This document shows, piece by piece, positions 43,902 through 52,495 of a stretch of 64,000 nucleotides of DNA. Positions within the stretch are counted from its first letter, which is position 1. Every line of letters begins with the position of its first letter. The DNA comes from Sedimenticola_A sp040506425 (GTDB lineage: Bacteria > Pseudomonadota > Gammaproteobacteria > Chromatiales > Chromatiaceae): contig OZ245051.1 in the NCBI GenBank assembly GCA_965224515.1, forward strand, positions 3,720,001-3,784,000. The letters are read 5' to 3'. The position numbers were made by a program, and so were the translations under genes. The notes beneath the pieces are model-generated. The model did not search any database, was not told the origin of the DNA, and was given only the letters and a program-made list of their open reading frames with translations.

Positions 43902-44894
43902 ATGAAGACCCCGGTATTATTCCTTCTTTTTAACAGACCCGAACAGACAAGCCGTGTGTTTGAAGCCATTCGGGCAGCCAAGCCGCCCAGGCTCTATGTG
44001 GCGGCGGACGGCCCAAGACCAGGCAACCATATTGATCTGGATAAGTGCAGTGAAGTCAGAAATATAATCGATTGTGTCGACTGGAATTGCGAGGTTTTCA
44101 CATTATTCAGAGATCAGAACCTGGGATGCAAGGTCTCTGTAAGCTCAGCCATAAGCTGGTTTTTCGCTCATGAGGAAGCGGGAATAATCCTGGAAGATGA
44201 CTGCTTACCAAGTAGCAGTTGGTTTAATTTTGCTGAAGAAATGCTTGAACTGCATAAAGACAATAGCCAAGTCATGTGCATATCCGGGACCTATTTCCGC
44301 AGAGAAAGCAAAAACAGCCAGTATAGTTATTACTACAGTATTTACCCCCACTGCTGGGGGTGGGCGACCTGGAGGCGGGCATGGGATTGTTACGATGAAA
44401 ACATGACTGCATGGAACTCACTGAAAAACACGAAATGGCTGAAAGAGATAGGCAATCGAAGCTGGCAGTTCCATGCATACTGGACAGAACTGTTTAACCA
44501 AACACACGAGGGGAATATAGATACGTGGGATTACCAGTGGGTATACTCATGTTGGTTAAAAAAAGGCCTGACAGTGATACCAAGGAAGAACCTCGTGAGA
44601 AACATCGGGTTCGGGCCTGACGCAACACATACAAGAGATGGAAACAGCACTGTCAGCAACCTGCCCTTGCTTGAAATCGAATTCCCATTACGACACCCAA
44701 GTTCAATAACCCAGGACATTGATACCGACAAGTGGGATAACAGGTACAGATATGAAATAACGACCTGGAATTACACCAAGCACCTATTGAAAAAAATCCC
44801 CCTGCTTAAGAAATCCGTTCAGTTGATAAAAGTATTATTGAACATGTCATCCGTCGGTAGAAAAACCCTGAAGGATGACTTTGCAGGTTTATAG
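43902..44894 (+). CDS. Glycosyltransferase-like protein (HlpA-type, GT-A fold)
   Basis: The 330-aa protein starts as a GT-A nucleotide-diphospho-sugar transferase: TPVLFLLFNRPEQTSRVFEAIRAAKPPRLYVAADGPR. An acidic metal-binding motif, ILEDDCLPS, is at about residue 100. PHCWGWATWRRAWDCYD is typical of proteins annotated as HlpA-like hemolytic or glycosyltransferase. It has no signal peptide. The base composition is lower in GC than the flanks, and the gene converges with an AT-rich methyltransferase gene. A role in surface polysaccharide or glycoprotein synthesis is inference. Confidence 0.82.
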   Translation: MKTPVLFLLFNRPEQTSRVFEAIRAAKPPRLYVAADGPRPGNHIDLDKCSEVRNIIDCVDWNCEVFTLFRDQNLGCKVSVSSAISWFFAHEEAGIILEDDCLPSSSWFNFAEEMLELHKDNSQVMCISGTYFRRESKNSQYSYYYSIYPHCWGWATWRRAWDCYDENMTAWNSLKNTKWLKEIGNRSWQFHAYWTELFNQTHEGNIDTWDYQWVYSCWLKKGLTVIPRKNLVRNIGFGPDATHTRDGNSTVSNLPLLEIEFPLRHPSSITQDIDTDKWDNRYRYEITTWNYTKHLLKKIPLLKKSVQLIKVLLNMSSVGRKTLKDDFAGL

Positions 44895-44926
44895 AATCAA
44901 GCATCCAGCCATCATCAAAAGTATTA

Positions 44927-45580
44927 CTATTTTTCAGATTCAGCATAGATTGATTCAAAATCCCTGAATTCCAAATCAAGGTCCGGATCAAAGCCCCTTA
45001 ACCGGACGCTCCTGAACCCCTTCGATTCTAATAAGTAAATCAGATTATCTTCATCAAACATGTACTTATGGTGACCATCCATATAGGCCGTATAGTTTAC
45101 GTAGTCTATCAACGTTGTTTGATTGTATGCCGGGCCGTATTGAAAATAATCTTTATCAAGAGAAGTCGAATTTAAATAGGCCTCAATGTACATCCTTGAA
45201 TTTGGGACGCAAACTGAAAACGCCCCACCTGGCAAAAGCACTCTAAAACACTCATCTAAAAACTTTTGCCCCTCCTTGAAAGTAAGGTGCTCAAGAAAAT
45301 GAGATGAGTATATCTTTGAGATGCTTTCATCCGGGAAGGGCAACCCTTTATTCAGATCCCAATAGATATCACAGTTATCTGTGAGATCTATTGTTGTCCA
45401 CCCATCCCTCCCTTTCTTATCCCCCGCACCAACATCTAAGTAAATATTGTTATTGGCTTGAAGCAAGTGCTTTATCTTGCTTTTTGAAATGTGGGATTTA
45501 ATGATATGTGATACAAATCTTGCAAAATCTACAGATACAGGGAATTTTTCTTTCAATATATTTTTAATTTCATAAACCAC
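44927..45580 (-). CDS. Class I SAM-dependent methyltransferase
   Basis: The 217-aa protein has a methyltransferase 11-like core: YLDVGAGDKKGRDGWTTIDL for SAM binding, a YSSHFLEHLTFKEGQKFLDECFRVLLPGGAF segment, and CVPNS. The GTG start has GGAGGG about 6 bases upstream. It is distinctly AT-rich compared with neighbours. Similar genes occur in O-antigen and other polysaccharide clusters, which fits the convergent glycosyltransferase gene, but the substrate is unknown. Confidence 0.83.
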   Translation of the reverse strand: MVYEIKNILKEKFPVSVDFARFVSHIIKSHISKSKIKHLLQANNNIYLDVGAGDKKGRDGWTTIDLTDNCDIYWDLNKGLPFPDESISKIYSSHFLEHLTFKEGQKFLDECFRVLLPGGAFSVCVPNSRMYIEAYLNSTSLDKDYFQYGPAYNQTTLIDYVNYTAYMDGHHKYMFDEDNLIYLLESKGFRSVRLRGFDPDLDLEFRDFESIYAESEK

Positions 45581-45730
45581 GCATCCCTCCCCGGTATATA
45601 TAGCAACTTATAGCTCATACTGATTACCGTTTAGTTACTGCACAAGCATTTCATACCAGACAACCAACCCAAACCAAAGCCTTCCTGAACCCTTGACCAC
45701 AAAGACAGTAAAAAAGAACCGTTTGCCTGG

Positions 45731-47080
45731 CTAGCGCATGGTCACCAGTTCTTCAGACGCAGTGGGGTGAATGGCGATGGTGTCGTCCAGGTCCTGCTTG
45801 GTGGCACCCATGCGGATCGCCACGGCAAAACCCTGCAGCATCTCGTCACATCCCATGCCGATAATATGGCAACCAACCACCTTCTCCCGTGCGCCCACAC
45901 AGACCAGCTTCATGGCAACCTTGCTCTCATGCCTGGTGAGTGAGTGGTACATCGGGGTGAAACGGGTTTGGTAGACTTTCACTGCCTCGCCGTGACCTTC
46001 ACGCGCCTCCCCCTCTGTCAGGCCAACCGTACCTATCGGCGGATGGGAGAAGACCACGGTTGGAACCAGTCCGTAATCGAGCTTGCGGTCTTTCATGCCG
46101 CCGAACAGACGGTCTGATAGACGACGGGCGGCTGCGATTGCCACCGGGGTCAGTTGGGGGGCCGGCGTCACGTCCCCCATGGCATAAATTCCGGGCACAT
46201 TGGTATTCTGGTACTCATCCACCAGAATAAAGCCTTCATCGTCTGTCTCCACCCCGGCCATCTCGAGGTCAAGGCCAGCCGAGGACGGTGTACGCCCGAT
46301 GGCCCAGATCAGCTTGTCGAAACCGCTGTGTACCTGTTGGTTTGCACAGTGGATCTCCAGGGAGCCGTCTTCTGTCTTGACCACCTTTTCCAGCTGGGCA
46401 GAGGAGATGATATTGACGCCATCATTGATCATCTCCTCGGTCAGGGTCTCGCGAAGCATGGCATCGAATTTGCGCAGCAGGTGTTCGCGGCGCAAAAACA
46501 TGGTCACCTCGGAGCCCATAGCATTCAGGACACCGGCAATCTCCACTGCGATATAACCGCTGCCCACAATGGCCACACGCTGGGGTTGTTCCTCGAAGGC
46601 GAAGAAACCGTCCGATGTCACACCATGTTCTGCACCGTCAATATGGGGGACAACGGCATGGGAACCCGGAGCCACAACAATGTGATCGGCGGTGTAACGT
46701 TTACCATCAACTTCCAGGGTGTTCTTGTCCACGAACCGGGCAAACCCCTGAATCTCGTCTATGTTGGAGTCTGACAGGTAGGTGTGATACCAGCTGTTGA
46801 TGTTACCCACGTAGTTGTCACGCTTGGCCTTAAGTGCACTCCAGTCAAAGCCGTTGTACTGAATATCAAAACCGTAGTCGGGAGCATCGCGCAGTGTCTG
46901 CGCAATCATGCCGCCGTACCACATCACTTTCTTTGGAACACAACCCAGGTTGACACAGGTGCCACCCAGCTTGCCCGCTTCGATAACGGCGCACTTGGCA
47001 CCATATTTAGCCGCACGCTCTGCGGCTGAAAGGCCACCACTGCCACCGCCGATGGCGATCAGATCATAATGTAATGTCAT
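45731..47080 (-). CDS. gorA: Glutathione-disulfide reductase
   Basis: This is a pyridine nucleotide-disulfide oxidoreductase that reduces GSSG with NADPH. From ATG 47080 (449 aa) it shows the FAD site AIGGGSGGLSAAERAA, the redox disulfide GGTCVNLGCVPKKVMW, the NADPH-binding GSGYIAVEIAGVLNAMG and the C-terminal HPTASEELVTMR with the catalytic His. The in-frame upstream start at 47116 lacks support. It is divergent from the DUF2333 gene. Trypanothione reductase-like alternatives are unlikely in this context. Confidence 0.94.
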   Translation of the reverse strand: MTLHYDLIAIGGGSGGLSAAERAAKYGAKCAVIEAGKLGGTCVNLGCVPKKVMWYGGMIAQTLRDAPDYGFDIQYNGFDWSALKAKRDNYVGNINSWYHTYLSDSNIDEIQGFARFVDKNTLEVDGKRYTADHIVVAPGSHAVVPHIDGAEHGVTSDGFFAFEEQPQRVAIVGSGYIAVEIAGVLNAMGSEVTMFLRREHLLRKFDAMLRETLTEEMINDGVNIISSAQLEKVVKTEDGSLEIHCANQQVHSGFDKLIWAIGRTPSSAGLDLEMAGVETDDEGFILVDEYQNTNVPGIYAMGDVTPAPQLTPVAIAAARRLSDRLFGGMKDRKLDYGLVPTVVFSHPPIGTVGLTEGEAREGHGEAVKVYQTRFTPMYHSLTRHESKVAMKLVCVGAREKVVGCHIIGMGCDEMLQGFAVAIRMGATKQDLDDTIAIHPTASEELVTMR

Positions 47081-47209
47081 TGACGATTTCACTCCCACTC
47101 CTGCCGCCCGAGACATGGCAATGATGCAGCCAACTCGAGAATCAGGCAGAATTGTTGTTCTAAACGGATTTCTTAATTATGACACAACCAGCGCCTGAAC
47201 AGGCTGCTG

Positions 47210-48307
47210 ATGACCCTGACAATTACCTGGATATCTCTTGTGGACCTGACATCACTATTCGAGCAACTCAAGGAGAGGCTGCAAAAGCTCCTTAATCTCT
47301 ACCACCCTGAGACCCTGCGCGAGAAAGGCTGGCTATGGAGCATCGGCATAGGCGGAATAACCCTGACCCTGGTGCTTTTCTTCATCGGGGTGCTATGGAG
47401 CTCAGAGCCCGGATTTTTCGATGTCAGGGAGAACACAACCCGGCAGATGGAGGATAATGGTTACACACCTGTCACCGGCTCTCACACCACCGCGGCCCTG
47501 ATCAACGCGATGGAGACCCTGCTCGACAAACCCGGCGGATACCTGAGCAACGACATTCTTCCCCCCAGCGTGTTTCTGGACAACATCCCCAACTGGGAGT
47601 TTGGCGTTCTGGTCCAGAGCCGGGACCTGGCCCGATCCCTGCGCAACGACATGAGCCGCTCCCAGTCCCAGTCCCTGGAAAACAAGGACCTGGCCATAGC
47701 CGAACCCCAGTTCAACTTCAGCAACGACTCCTGGATATTTCCAACCACCGAGGGTGAATACCGCACCGGGGTGAAAGCGCTGAATCGTTACCTTGCCGAT
47801 CTTTCGACCCAGGGCGAAAAGAGTACGCAGTTCTTCGCCCGGGCTGACAATCTACGGGACTGGCTGGCAGTGGTGGAGAAGCGTCTTGGCAGTCTGTCCC
47901 AGCGCCTTAGCGCCAGTGTTGGCCAGCAACGAATCAATACAGACCTGGCAGGTGATCCTGACGCGACCCAATCCACATCAACCCCTGGCCAGGTTGAAGT
48001 CCAAACCCCCTGGATGGAGATCGATGACGTCTTCTACGAAGCCAGGGGTTCTACCTGGGCGCTGGTCCACTTCCTGCAGGCCGTGGAGCTCGACTTCCAG
48101 GAGATCCTGAGAAAGAAGAATGCCCTGATCAGCCTGCGCCAGATCATCCGGGAGCTGGAAGCGACCCAGCAGTCCACAAGCAGCCCGGTGATACTCAACG
48201 GAGGCGGTTTCGGCGTCTTTGCCAACTACTCCCTGGTGATGGCCTCTTACATCTCACGGGCCAACGCGGCGGTTATCGATCTGCGTAACCTTTTGAGCCA
48301 GGGATAG
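47210..48307 (+). CDS. DUF2333 family inner-membrane protein
   Basis: The 365-aa protein has one N-terminal helix (WSIGIGGITLTLVLFFIGVLWSS), then a large extracytoplasmic region. Family-typical text includes EPGFFDVRENT, GGYLSNDILPPSVFLDNIPNWEFGVLVQSRDLARSLRNDMSRSQSQS and WALVHFLQAVELDF. The function is unknown. The start is uncertain: there is no clear Shine-Dalgarno at 47210, and GTG 47240 is also possible. It is divergent from gorA. Confidence 0.87.
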   Translation: MTLTITWISLVDLTSLFEQLKERLQKLLNLYHPETLREKGWLWSIGIGGITLTLVLFFIGVLWSSEPGFFDVRENTTRQMEDNGYTPVTGSHTTAALINAMETLLDKPGGYLSNDILPPSVFLDNIPNWEFGVLVQSRDLARSLRNDMSRSQSQSLENKDLAIAEPQFNFSNDSWIFPTTEGEYRTGVKALNRYLADLSTQGEKSTQFFARADNLRDWLAVVEKRLGSLSQRLSASVGQQRINTDLAGDPDATQSTSTPGQVEVQTPWMEIDDVFYEARGSTWALVHFLQAVELDFQEILRKKNALISLRQIIRELEATQQSTSSPVILNGGGFGVFANYSLVMASYISRANAAVIDLRNLLSQG

Positions 48308-48461
48308 AATTAAACGCATCGGTATTGCCAACCCAGTCACATTTTCAGGAGTCACTCAAAGCAGCATCTAAAGTCCCTGGTCAATACGCCGACTACAGGT
48401 AAGAGCATATGGAAACGCAGAACCCGATCCCAGACGGTTCCAGCATTTCAAGGAGTCCCCC

Positions 48462-49352
48462 ATGGCCAGAAAAAAATTCTTCGGAGAATATCTCATCGAT
48501 CGCAGGCTGATCAGTGAACAGGACGTCATCGATGCCCTGGCCCTGCAGCGTGAAGAGACTCCCCCATTTGAGAAAATGGCCTGCAAGATAGGCGCCATGG
48601 AGATGAGCCAGGTATTCAGAACCATGACCCTTCAGGCCGAAACCGACCTGAGCTTCATGGACGTTGCCCTGAAACATGGCTTCATAGACGATGCCCAGGC
48701 AGAAACTGTTCTGGACTGCATCCAGTCGAACAAACCGGCCATAGGCGAGGCCCTGATCAAGCTCGGCCGCCTGGACCGCGAAACCATGGAACGTGAACTG
48801 GATAAATTCCAGCAATCTGTCCAGGCCTATGAAGATATACATGGCTTGCTGCTAGACATATCACTGTTTGAAAACCTAGACGATGTAGCCTTGCGCTCGC
48901 TGGCAAACATCACCACGGTAAGAGACTTCTCGTCAGATGAGTACGTGCTCAAGGAGGGTGATCCGGCCAGCGCGCTTTATGCCGTGGCATCCGGTTCCCT
49001 GATGATCACCAAGGAGAACCCGGCTGATCACCTGGATGCGATCTACATGGGTACCCTCAACGAGGGGGAAGTATTCGGTGAATCCGCAATCCTCGAAGGT
49101 GGGTTCCGCACGGCGAACGTACTCTGCTGCAGCGACACCACCCTGCTGGAGATAAAGCGCACTCCGTTTCAGCATTTCCTGGCCAACTATCCCAGCAAGT
49201 CACAACCGGTGCTGACCTACCTGATCAATCAACTGATAGCCAAGCTCAATACGACCAACAACGATCTCTCCCTTGCCCGCAACCAACTCTATGCAATACA
49301 GGACCGTGAGGCGCAGGCTGAGCAACTGCAGTCAGAGCTTGTCATGGCCTGA
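48462..49352 (+). CDS. Cyclic-nucleotide-binding domain protein with MshEN-like N-terminus
   Basis: The 296-aa protein combines an N-terminal pair of short helical repeats (FGEYLIDRRLISEQDVIDALALQ and IGEALIKLGRLDRETMERELDKFQ, residues 7-120) with a cyclic-nucleotide-binding domain (about 130-250). The latter includes VLKEGDPASALYAVASGSLMI and NEGEVFGESAILEGGFRTANV. The repeats resemble the N-terminal MshEN/GspE domain of secretion and pilus ATPases, some of which bind cyclic di-GMP. A C-terminal coiled coil ends it. There is no output domain and no DNA-binding domain, so it is probably an adaptor. AAGGAG precedes the ATG. Confidence 0.83.
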   Translation: MARKKFFGEYLIDRRLISEQDVIDALALQREETPPFEKMACKIGAMEMSQVFRTMTLQAETDLSFMDVALKHGFIDDAQAETVLDCIQSNKPAIGEALIKLGRLDRETMERELDKFQQSVQAYEDIHGLLLDISLFENLDDVALRSLANITTVRDFSSDEYVLKEGDPASALYAVASGSLMITKENPADHLDAIYMGTLNEGEVFGESAILEGGFRTANVLCCSDTTLLEIKRTPFQHFLANYPSKSQPVLTYLINQLIAKLNTTNNDLSLARNQLYAIQDREAQAEQLQSELVMA

Positions 49353-49354
49353 GT

Positions 49355-50755
49355 CTAGGGCGGCGGTATGATCACGGTTATCTTTGCGCCGGACATATCA
49401 GAAGCGTCGATCTCCAGGCGGCCGTCATAGAGCCTGACAATCTCGTGGGCAACACTCAAGCCTATACCCTGACCAGGCATCTGCTGGTCAGCCCTGTTGC
49501 CCCACCCCAGGACCCGCTGCCGTTCATTTTCCGCAATTCCGGGACCATCGTCTTCGATCACCAGGCGCATTCCGGCACCAGCGCTTTCTGAACCGGACAG
49601 GGGATCTACGGTGATATGCACACGGGTGTTGCTGTACTTGAAGGCGTTTTCCAACAGGTTTCCCGCCAGTTCGAACAGATCCCCCTCGTCACCGTAAAAG
49701 CGAGCTGCTGAATCGATCTGCGTAGTGCAGGCGAGCGCCTTACCCACGTAAACCTTCTGCAGGCTTTTAATCAGCCGCCCCACAATGGAGCCGACATCCA
49801 CCGGCCCCGACAGGCCTCCACCGCCTGATGCAGCCGCACGTTTGAGCTGATGCTGGACAATGTCGTTCATCCTCGGCACCTGCTCGTGAACAGCCTCCCT
49901 GAGCTTTTCATCTCCGGCGCTCTCTGCCGCTCCCAGAAGAACGGCCAGGGGTGTCTTCAGGCTATGGGCCAGATCCCCAAGGCTGTTCCTGTAACGGTCC
50001 CGGCTGGCACGCCCGGTACGGATCATTGAATTGATGCTGCCGGTCAGGCCGGTCAGCTCACGTGGATAGTCTCCCTTGAGAGAGTCTGCCTCCCCCGTCT
50101 CTATCTCACCCAGGTCCTGGGCCACATCACGCAGGGGTCTCAACCCCCAGCGCAGCATGGCACCCTGCACCAGCAACAGCAGCAGCGACGCACCACCGAG
50201 CCAGAACAGCAGTGAACGCCTGAAAGCATCCACCTGGGCCTGCACCGGCGAAGCATCCTCAGCGACCGAGAAGGTGTAGGCGATTTCGGTATCATTGTCA
50301 TCCACCCACATCACACCGAAATTGAGTACGTTGAAGCGGGTGGAGTTCATCTGCTGCCCCTTGAACACCTTGTTGCCTGGAGGCGTCTCGCTCAGAAATT
50401 CGAATGAACGCCCGATCAGCGATGGAGAGCGCCAGCCAAACCGGCCCGAAGCCCCGGCAACCCTGGCATAGAGCCCTGAATCAGGATTTGAAAAGCGTGG
50501 ATCAGGCAGTGCTGCCGGCAGCCGCATACGCCCCCGGTCATCCTCCTGGGCTGCGGCAAGCAGCGCATAGACATAACCGAGCAGACGCTCCCGGGTTGCC
50601 GTCTCGGCACTCTCTGTAAAGGCCCGGTCCAGGGCGTAGCCCCCAAGACCGAAAAAGGCGGCAAGCACCAGGCTCGCCGCCAACAGCAGGCGTAGATGGA
50701 TCGAGGCCGGCCTGGGCCCCGATACGGACACACCGGGCTGTGAGCTATCCGGCAT
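49355..50755 (-). CDS. PhoQ-like sensor histidine kinase
   Basis: The 466-aa inner-membrane kinase has two helices (about residues 22-42 and 180-200) around a periplasmic sensor region, a HAMP-type linker, and a HisKA segment with LAHSLKTPLAVLL, the PhoQ-type H-box. ATP-binding motifs are ENAFKYSN, EDDGPGIAENE and GQGIGLSVAHEIV. The start overlaps the end of the response-regulator gene by 11 bases, so the pair is coupled. Its ligand is unknown; association with envelope-protein genes suggests an envelope or cation signal. Confidence 0.92.
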   Translation of the reverse strand: MPDSSQPGVSVSGPRPASIHLRLLLAASLVLAAFFGLGGYALDRAFTESAETATRERLLGYVYALLAAAQEDDRGRMRLPAALPDPRFSNPDSGLYARVAGASGRFGWRSPSLIGRSFEFLSETPPGNKVFKGQQMNSTRFNVLNFGVMWVDDNDTEIAYTFSVAEDASPVQAQVDAFRRSLLFWLGGASLLLLLVQGAMLRWGLRPLRDVAQDLGEIETGEADSLKGDYPRELTGLTGSINSMIRTGRASRDRYRNSLGDLAHSLKTPLAVLLGAAESAGDEKLREAVHEQVPRMNDIVQHQLKRAAASGGGGLSGPVDVGSIVGRLIKSLQKVYVGKALACTTQIDSAARFYGDEGDLFELAGNLLENAFKYSNTRVHITVDPLSGSESAGAGMRLVIEDDGPGIAENERQRVLGWGNRADQQMPGQGIGLSVAHEIVRLYDGRLEIDASDMSGAKITVIIPPP

Positions 50756-51416
50756 TGTACCTGTAGCCCCTGCCCCTCAGGGTCTCGATGGGTTTCAGCT
50801 CTCCGTCGGGGTCGATCTTGCGTCTCAAGCGCCTTATGAATACCTCCAGCACATTGCTGTCGCGGTCGAAATCCTGGTCGTAGATATGCTCGGTGAGCTC
50901 GGTCTTAGAGATCACTTTTCCCTGGTTCAGCATCAGGTACTCCAGCACCTTGTACTCGAATGCGGTGAGATCGATTCCATCGCCGTGACATGAGACCGAC
51001 TGGGTCGTCGTATCGAGGCTCACCGGACCGATCTCTATGCATGGAGTGGAGTGACCAGACGAGCGGCGCAGGAGGGCATTGAGGCGTGCCAGCAGCTCCT
51101 CTACGTGGAATGGTTTGACCAGGTAGTCATCGGCCCCTGCTTCCAGCCCCTCCACCTTGTCCTGCCAGTTGCCACGGGCAGTGAGAATCAACACGGGGTA
51201 ACTGATGTCCATAGCGCGCAGCTGTTGTATCAGCTCTATTCCTGAGAGCTTGGGCAGGCCGATATCGATGATCGCCAGGTCATAGGGATACTCGCGTCCA
51301 TAGAAGAGTCCCTCCTCCCCGTCGGCTGCTGCATCCACACTGTAACCCTTATCCCTCAACTGACCACTCAACTGCTCACGCAGTGCAAGTTCGTCTTCCA
51401 CAAGCAGGAGTCTCAT
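50745..51416 (-). CDS. OmpR-family response regulator (PhoP/QseB-like)
   Basis: The 223-aa regulator has a receiver domain (LLLVEDELALREQLSG, phosphorylated Asp in LAIIDIGLPKLSG at about residue 51, Lys in YLVKPF) and a winged-helix Trans_reg_C domain (VISKTELTEHIYDQDFDRDSNVLEVFIRRLRRKI). It is cotranscribed with the downstream kinase. The PepSY-like and glycine-zipper genes lie just upstream on the same strand and may be part of the regulon or the sensing circuit. Confidence 0.95.
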   Translation of the reverse strand: MRLLLVEDELALREQLSGQLRDKGYSVDAAADGEEGLFYGREYPYDLAIIDIGLPKLSGIELIQQLRAMDISYPVLILTARGNWQDKVEGLEAGADDYLVKPFHVEELLARLNALLRRSSGHSTPCIEIGPVSLDTTTQSVSCHGDGIDLTAFEYKVLEYLMLNQGKVISKTELTEHIYDQDFDRDSNVLEVFIRRLRRKIDPDGELKPIETLRGRGYRYNAG

Positions 51417-51428
51417 CGCGGTGACACC

Positions 51429-51734
51429 TCAGCGCCTTGGTGCAGGCGAGGCTTTGATGCGCAGCCGTTTCACCCGACCATCCTCTGTCAGAACGCGGAT
51501 CACGTGCACAGGCTCGCCGTCGATACGCCGCGTCTCTGCCGACAGGACACGGGCACCGGTCTCGCTTCTGACCCGTTCCACTTCCCGGTCCAGGGAGCGA
51601 CTGCGCTGGGGGGCCTCGCTATTGCGCCCCTGAACGCGTTCCTTGAAAGGTGAGAAGCGCTGCGCCAGGGCCTGCTGTGACAACAGCAGGCCACTGATCA
51701 GAAATACTGTAATTATCAGGGTGGCACGGTTCAC
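51429..51734 (-). CDS. Small exported PepSY-like protein
   Basis: The 101-aa protein begins at GTG with a strong GAGGAG site. It has a signal peptide (TLIITVFLISGLLLSQQALAQ) and a C-terminal PepSY-like region (EVERVRSETGARVLSAETRRIDGEPVHVIRVLTEDGRVKRLRI). Such proteins often sit next to PhoPQ-type systems and may modulate the sensor. It ends 12 bases before the response-regulator start. Confidence 0.8.
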   Translation of the reverse strand: MNRATLIITVFLISGLLLSQQALAQRFSPFKERVQGRNSEAPQRSRSLDREVERVRSETGARVLSAETRRIDGEPVHVIRVLTEDGRVKRLRIKASPAPRR

Positions 51735-51772
51735 GCTTGCACTCCTCGTTCAAACACTCACTGCCTGTCCGG

Positions 51773-52300
51773 CTAGTAGCGACGGTAGGCGGGTGATACG
51801 GATACACTGACATCCAACCACTTTCCGGGGTGATTATCGGTGCGGGTCCAGAATGTCTTCCCATTGTACTTGTATTTGACCTTGTAGCCGACCAGCTCTT
51901 CCTGCTCGGTATACCGGTCCACCACCTCACACCTGCGCTCAGTGGTAGCATAGCCCCTGCGGTGGCCTTTTTTACTGATGTCGTTACCAACAGAGGCACC
52001 CAGGGCCGCACCGGCCACGGTCATGATTTTTTTACCGGTACCCTTGCCGAACTGGTTACCAATGGCGCCACCGATAATCGCACCTGCAATGGAAGGTGTG
52101 TACGATTTGCTGCGTCGCTCACCCCGGTGATAGACCTGCTCACTCCAGCACTGCTCCTCTGGCTGGCTGACCTGAACAGTCTCGTAGATCGGCTTGGCCT
52201 TCAATACCCTGGCGCGATCACTGAAGCTGTTGTCCGCATAGCCGGTGATGGAAACACTCATCAGTCCTATTGTGATCAAGGCGGCTGTTTTTTTCATCAT
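51773..52300 (-). CDS. Glycine-zipper 2TM (17 kDa surface-antigen-like) exported protein
   Basis: The 175-aa protein has a signal peptide (KKTAALITIGLMSVSITGYA), no lipobox, and a glycine-zipper hairpin (SIAGAIIGGAIGNQFGKGTGKKIMTVAGAALGASVG, about residues 70-105). A conserved C-terminal part (CEVVDRYTEQEELVGYKVKYKYNGKTFWTRTDNHPGKWLDV) follows. It resembles SlyB/rickettsial 17 kDa-type envelope proteins. It is first in the PepSY/regulator/kinase run. The 195-base region to the divergent RND genes should hold both promoters. Confidence 0.85.
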   Translation of the reverse strand: MMKKTAALITIGLMSVSITGYADNSFSDRARVLKAKPIYETVQVSQPEEQCWSEQVYHRGERRSKSYTPSIAGAIIGGAIGNQFGKGTGKKIMTVAGAALGASVGNDISKKGHRRGYATTERRCEVVDRYTEQEELVGYKVKYKYNGKTFWTRTDNHPGKWLDVSVSVSPAYRRY

Positions 52301-52495
52301 CTTATCCTCAACTGTATGCCTTTGTGGCAGGGCCTCTCCCTACCCTCTGCCTACAGGTTAGTCACCCCAGCCTTAACCTAAACTGAACAAGGTTGACCCG
52401 GCTGGAGACAGGGTCTAAGTTGTCAGTTCCCATGGGTCTCCCCACTCGCTGCACGTAGGGAAATAACCCGCATAAATCACCAGTAAAGCCGGTTA

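Noticed and set aside
47179..47295. Small open frame overlapping the start of the DUF2333 gene
   Set aside because: It reads MTQPAPEQAADDPDN..., has no clear ribosome-binding site and runs out of frame into the supported gene.
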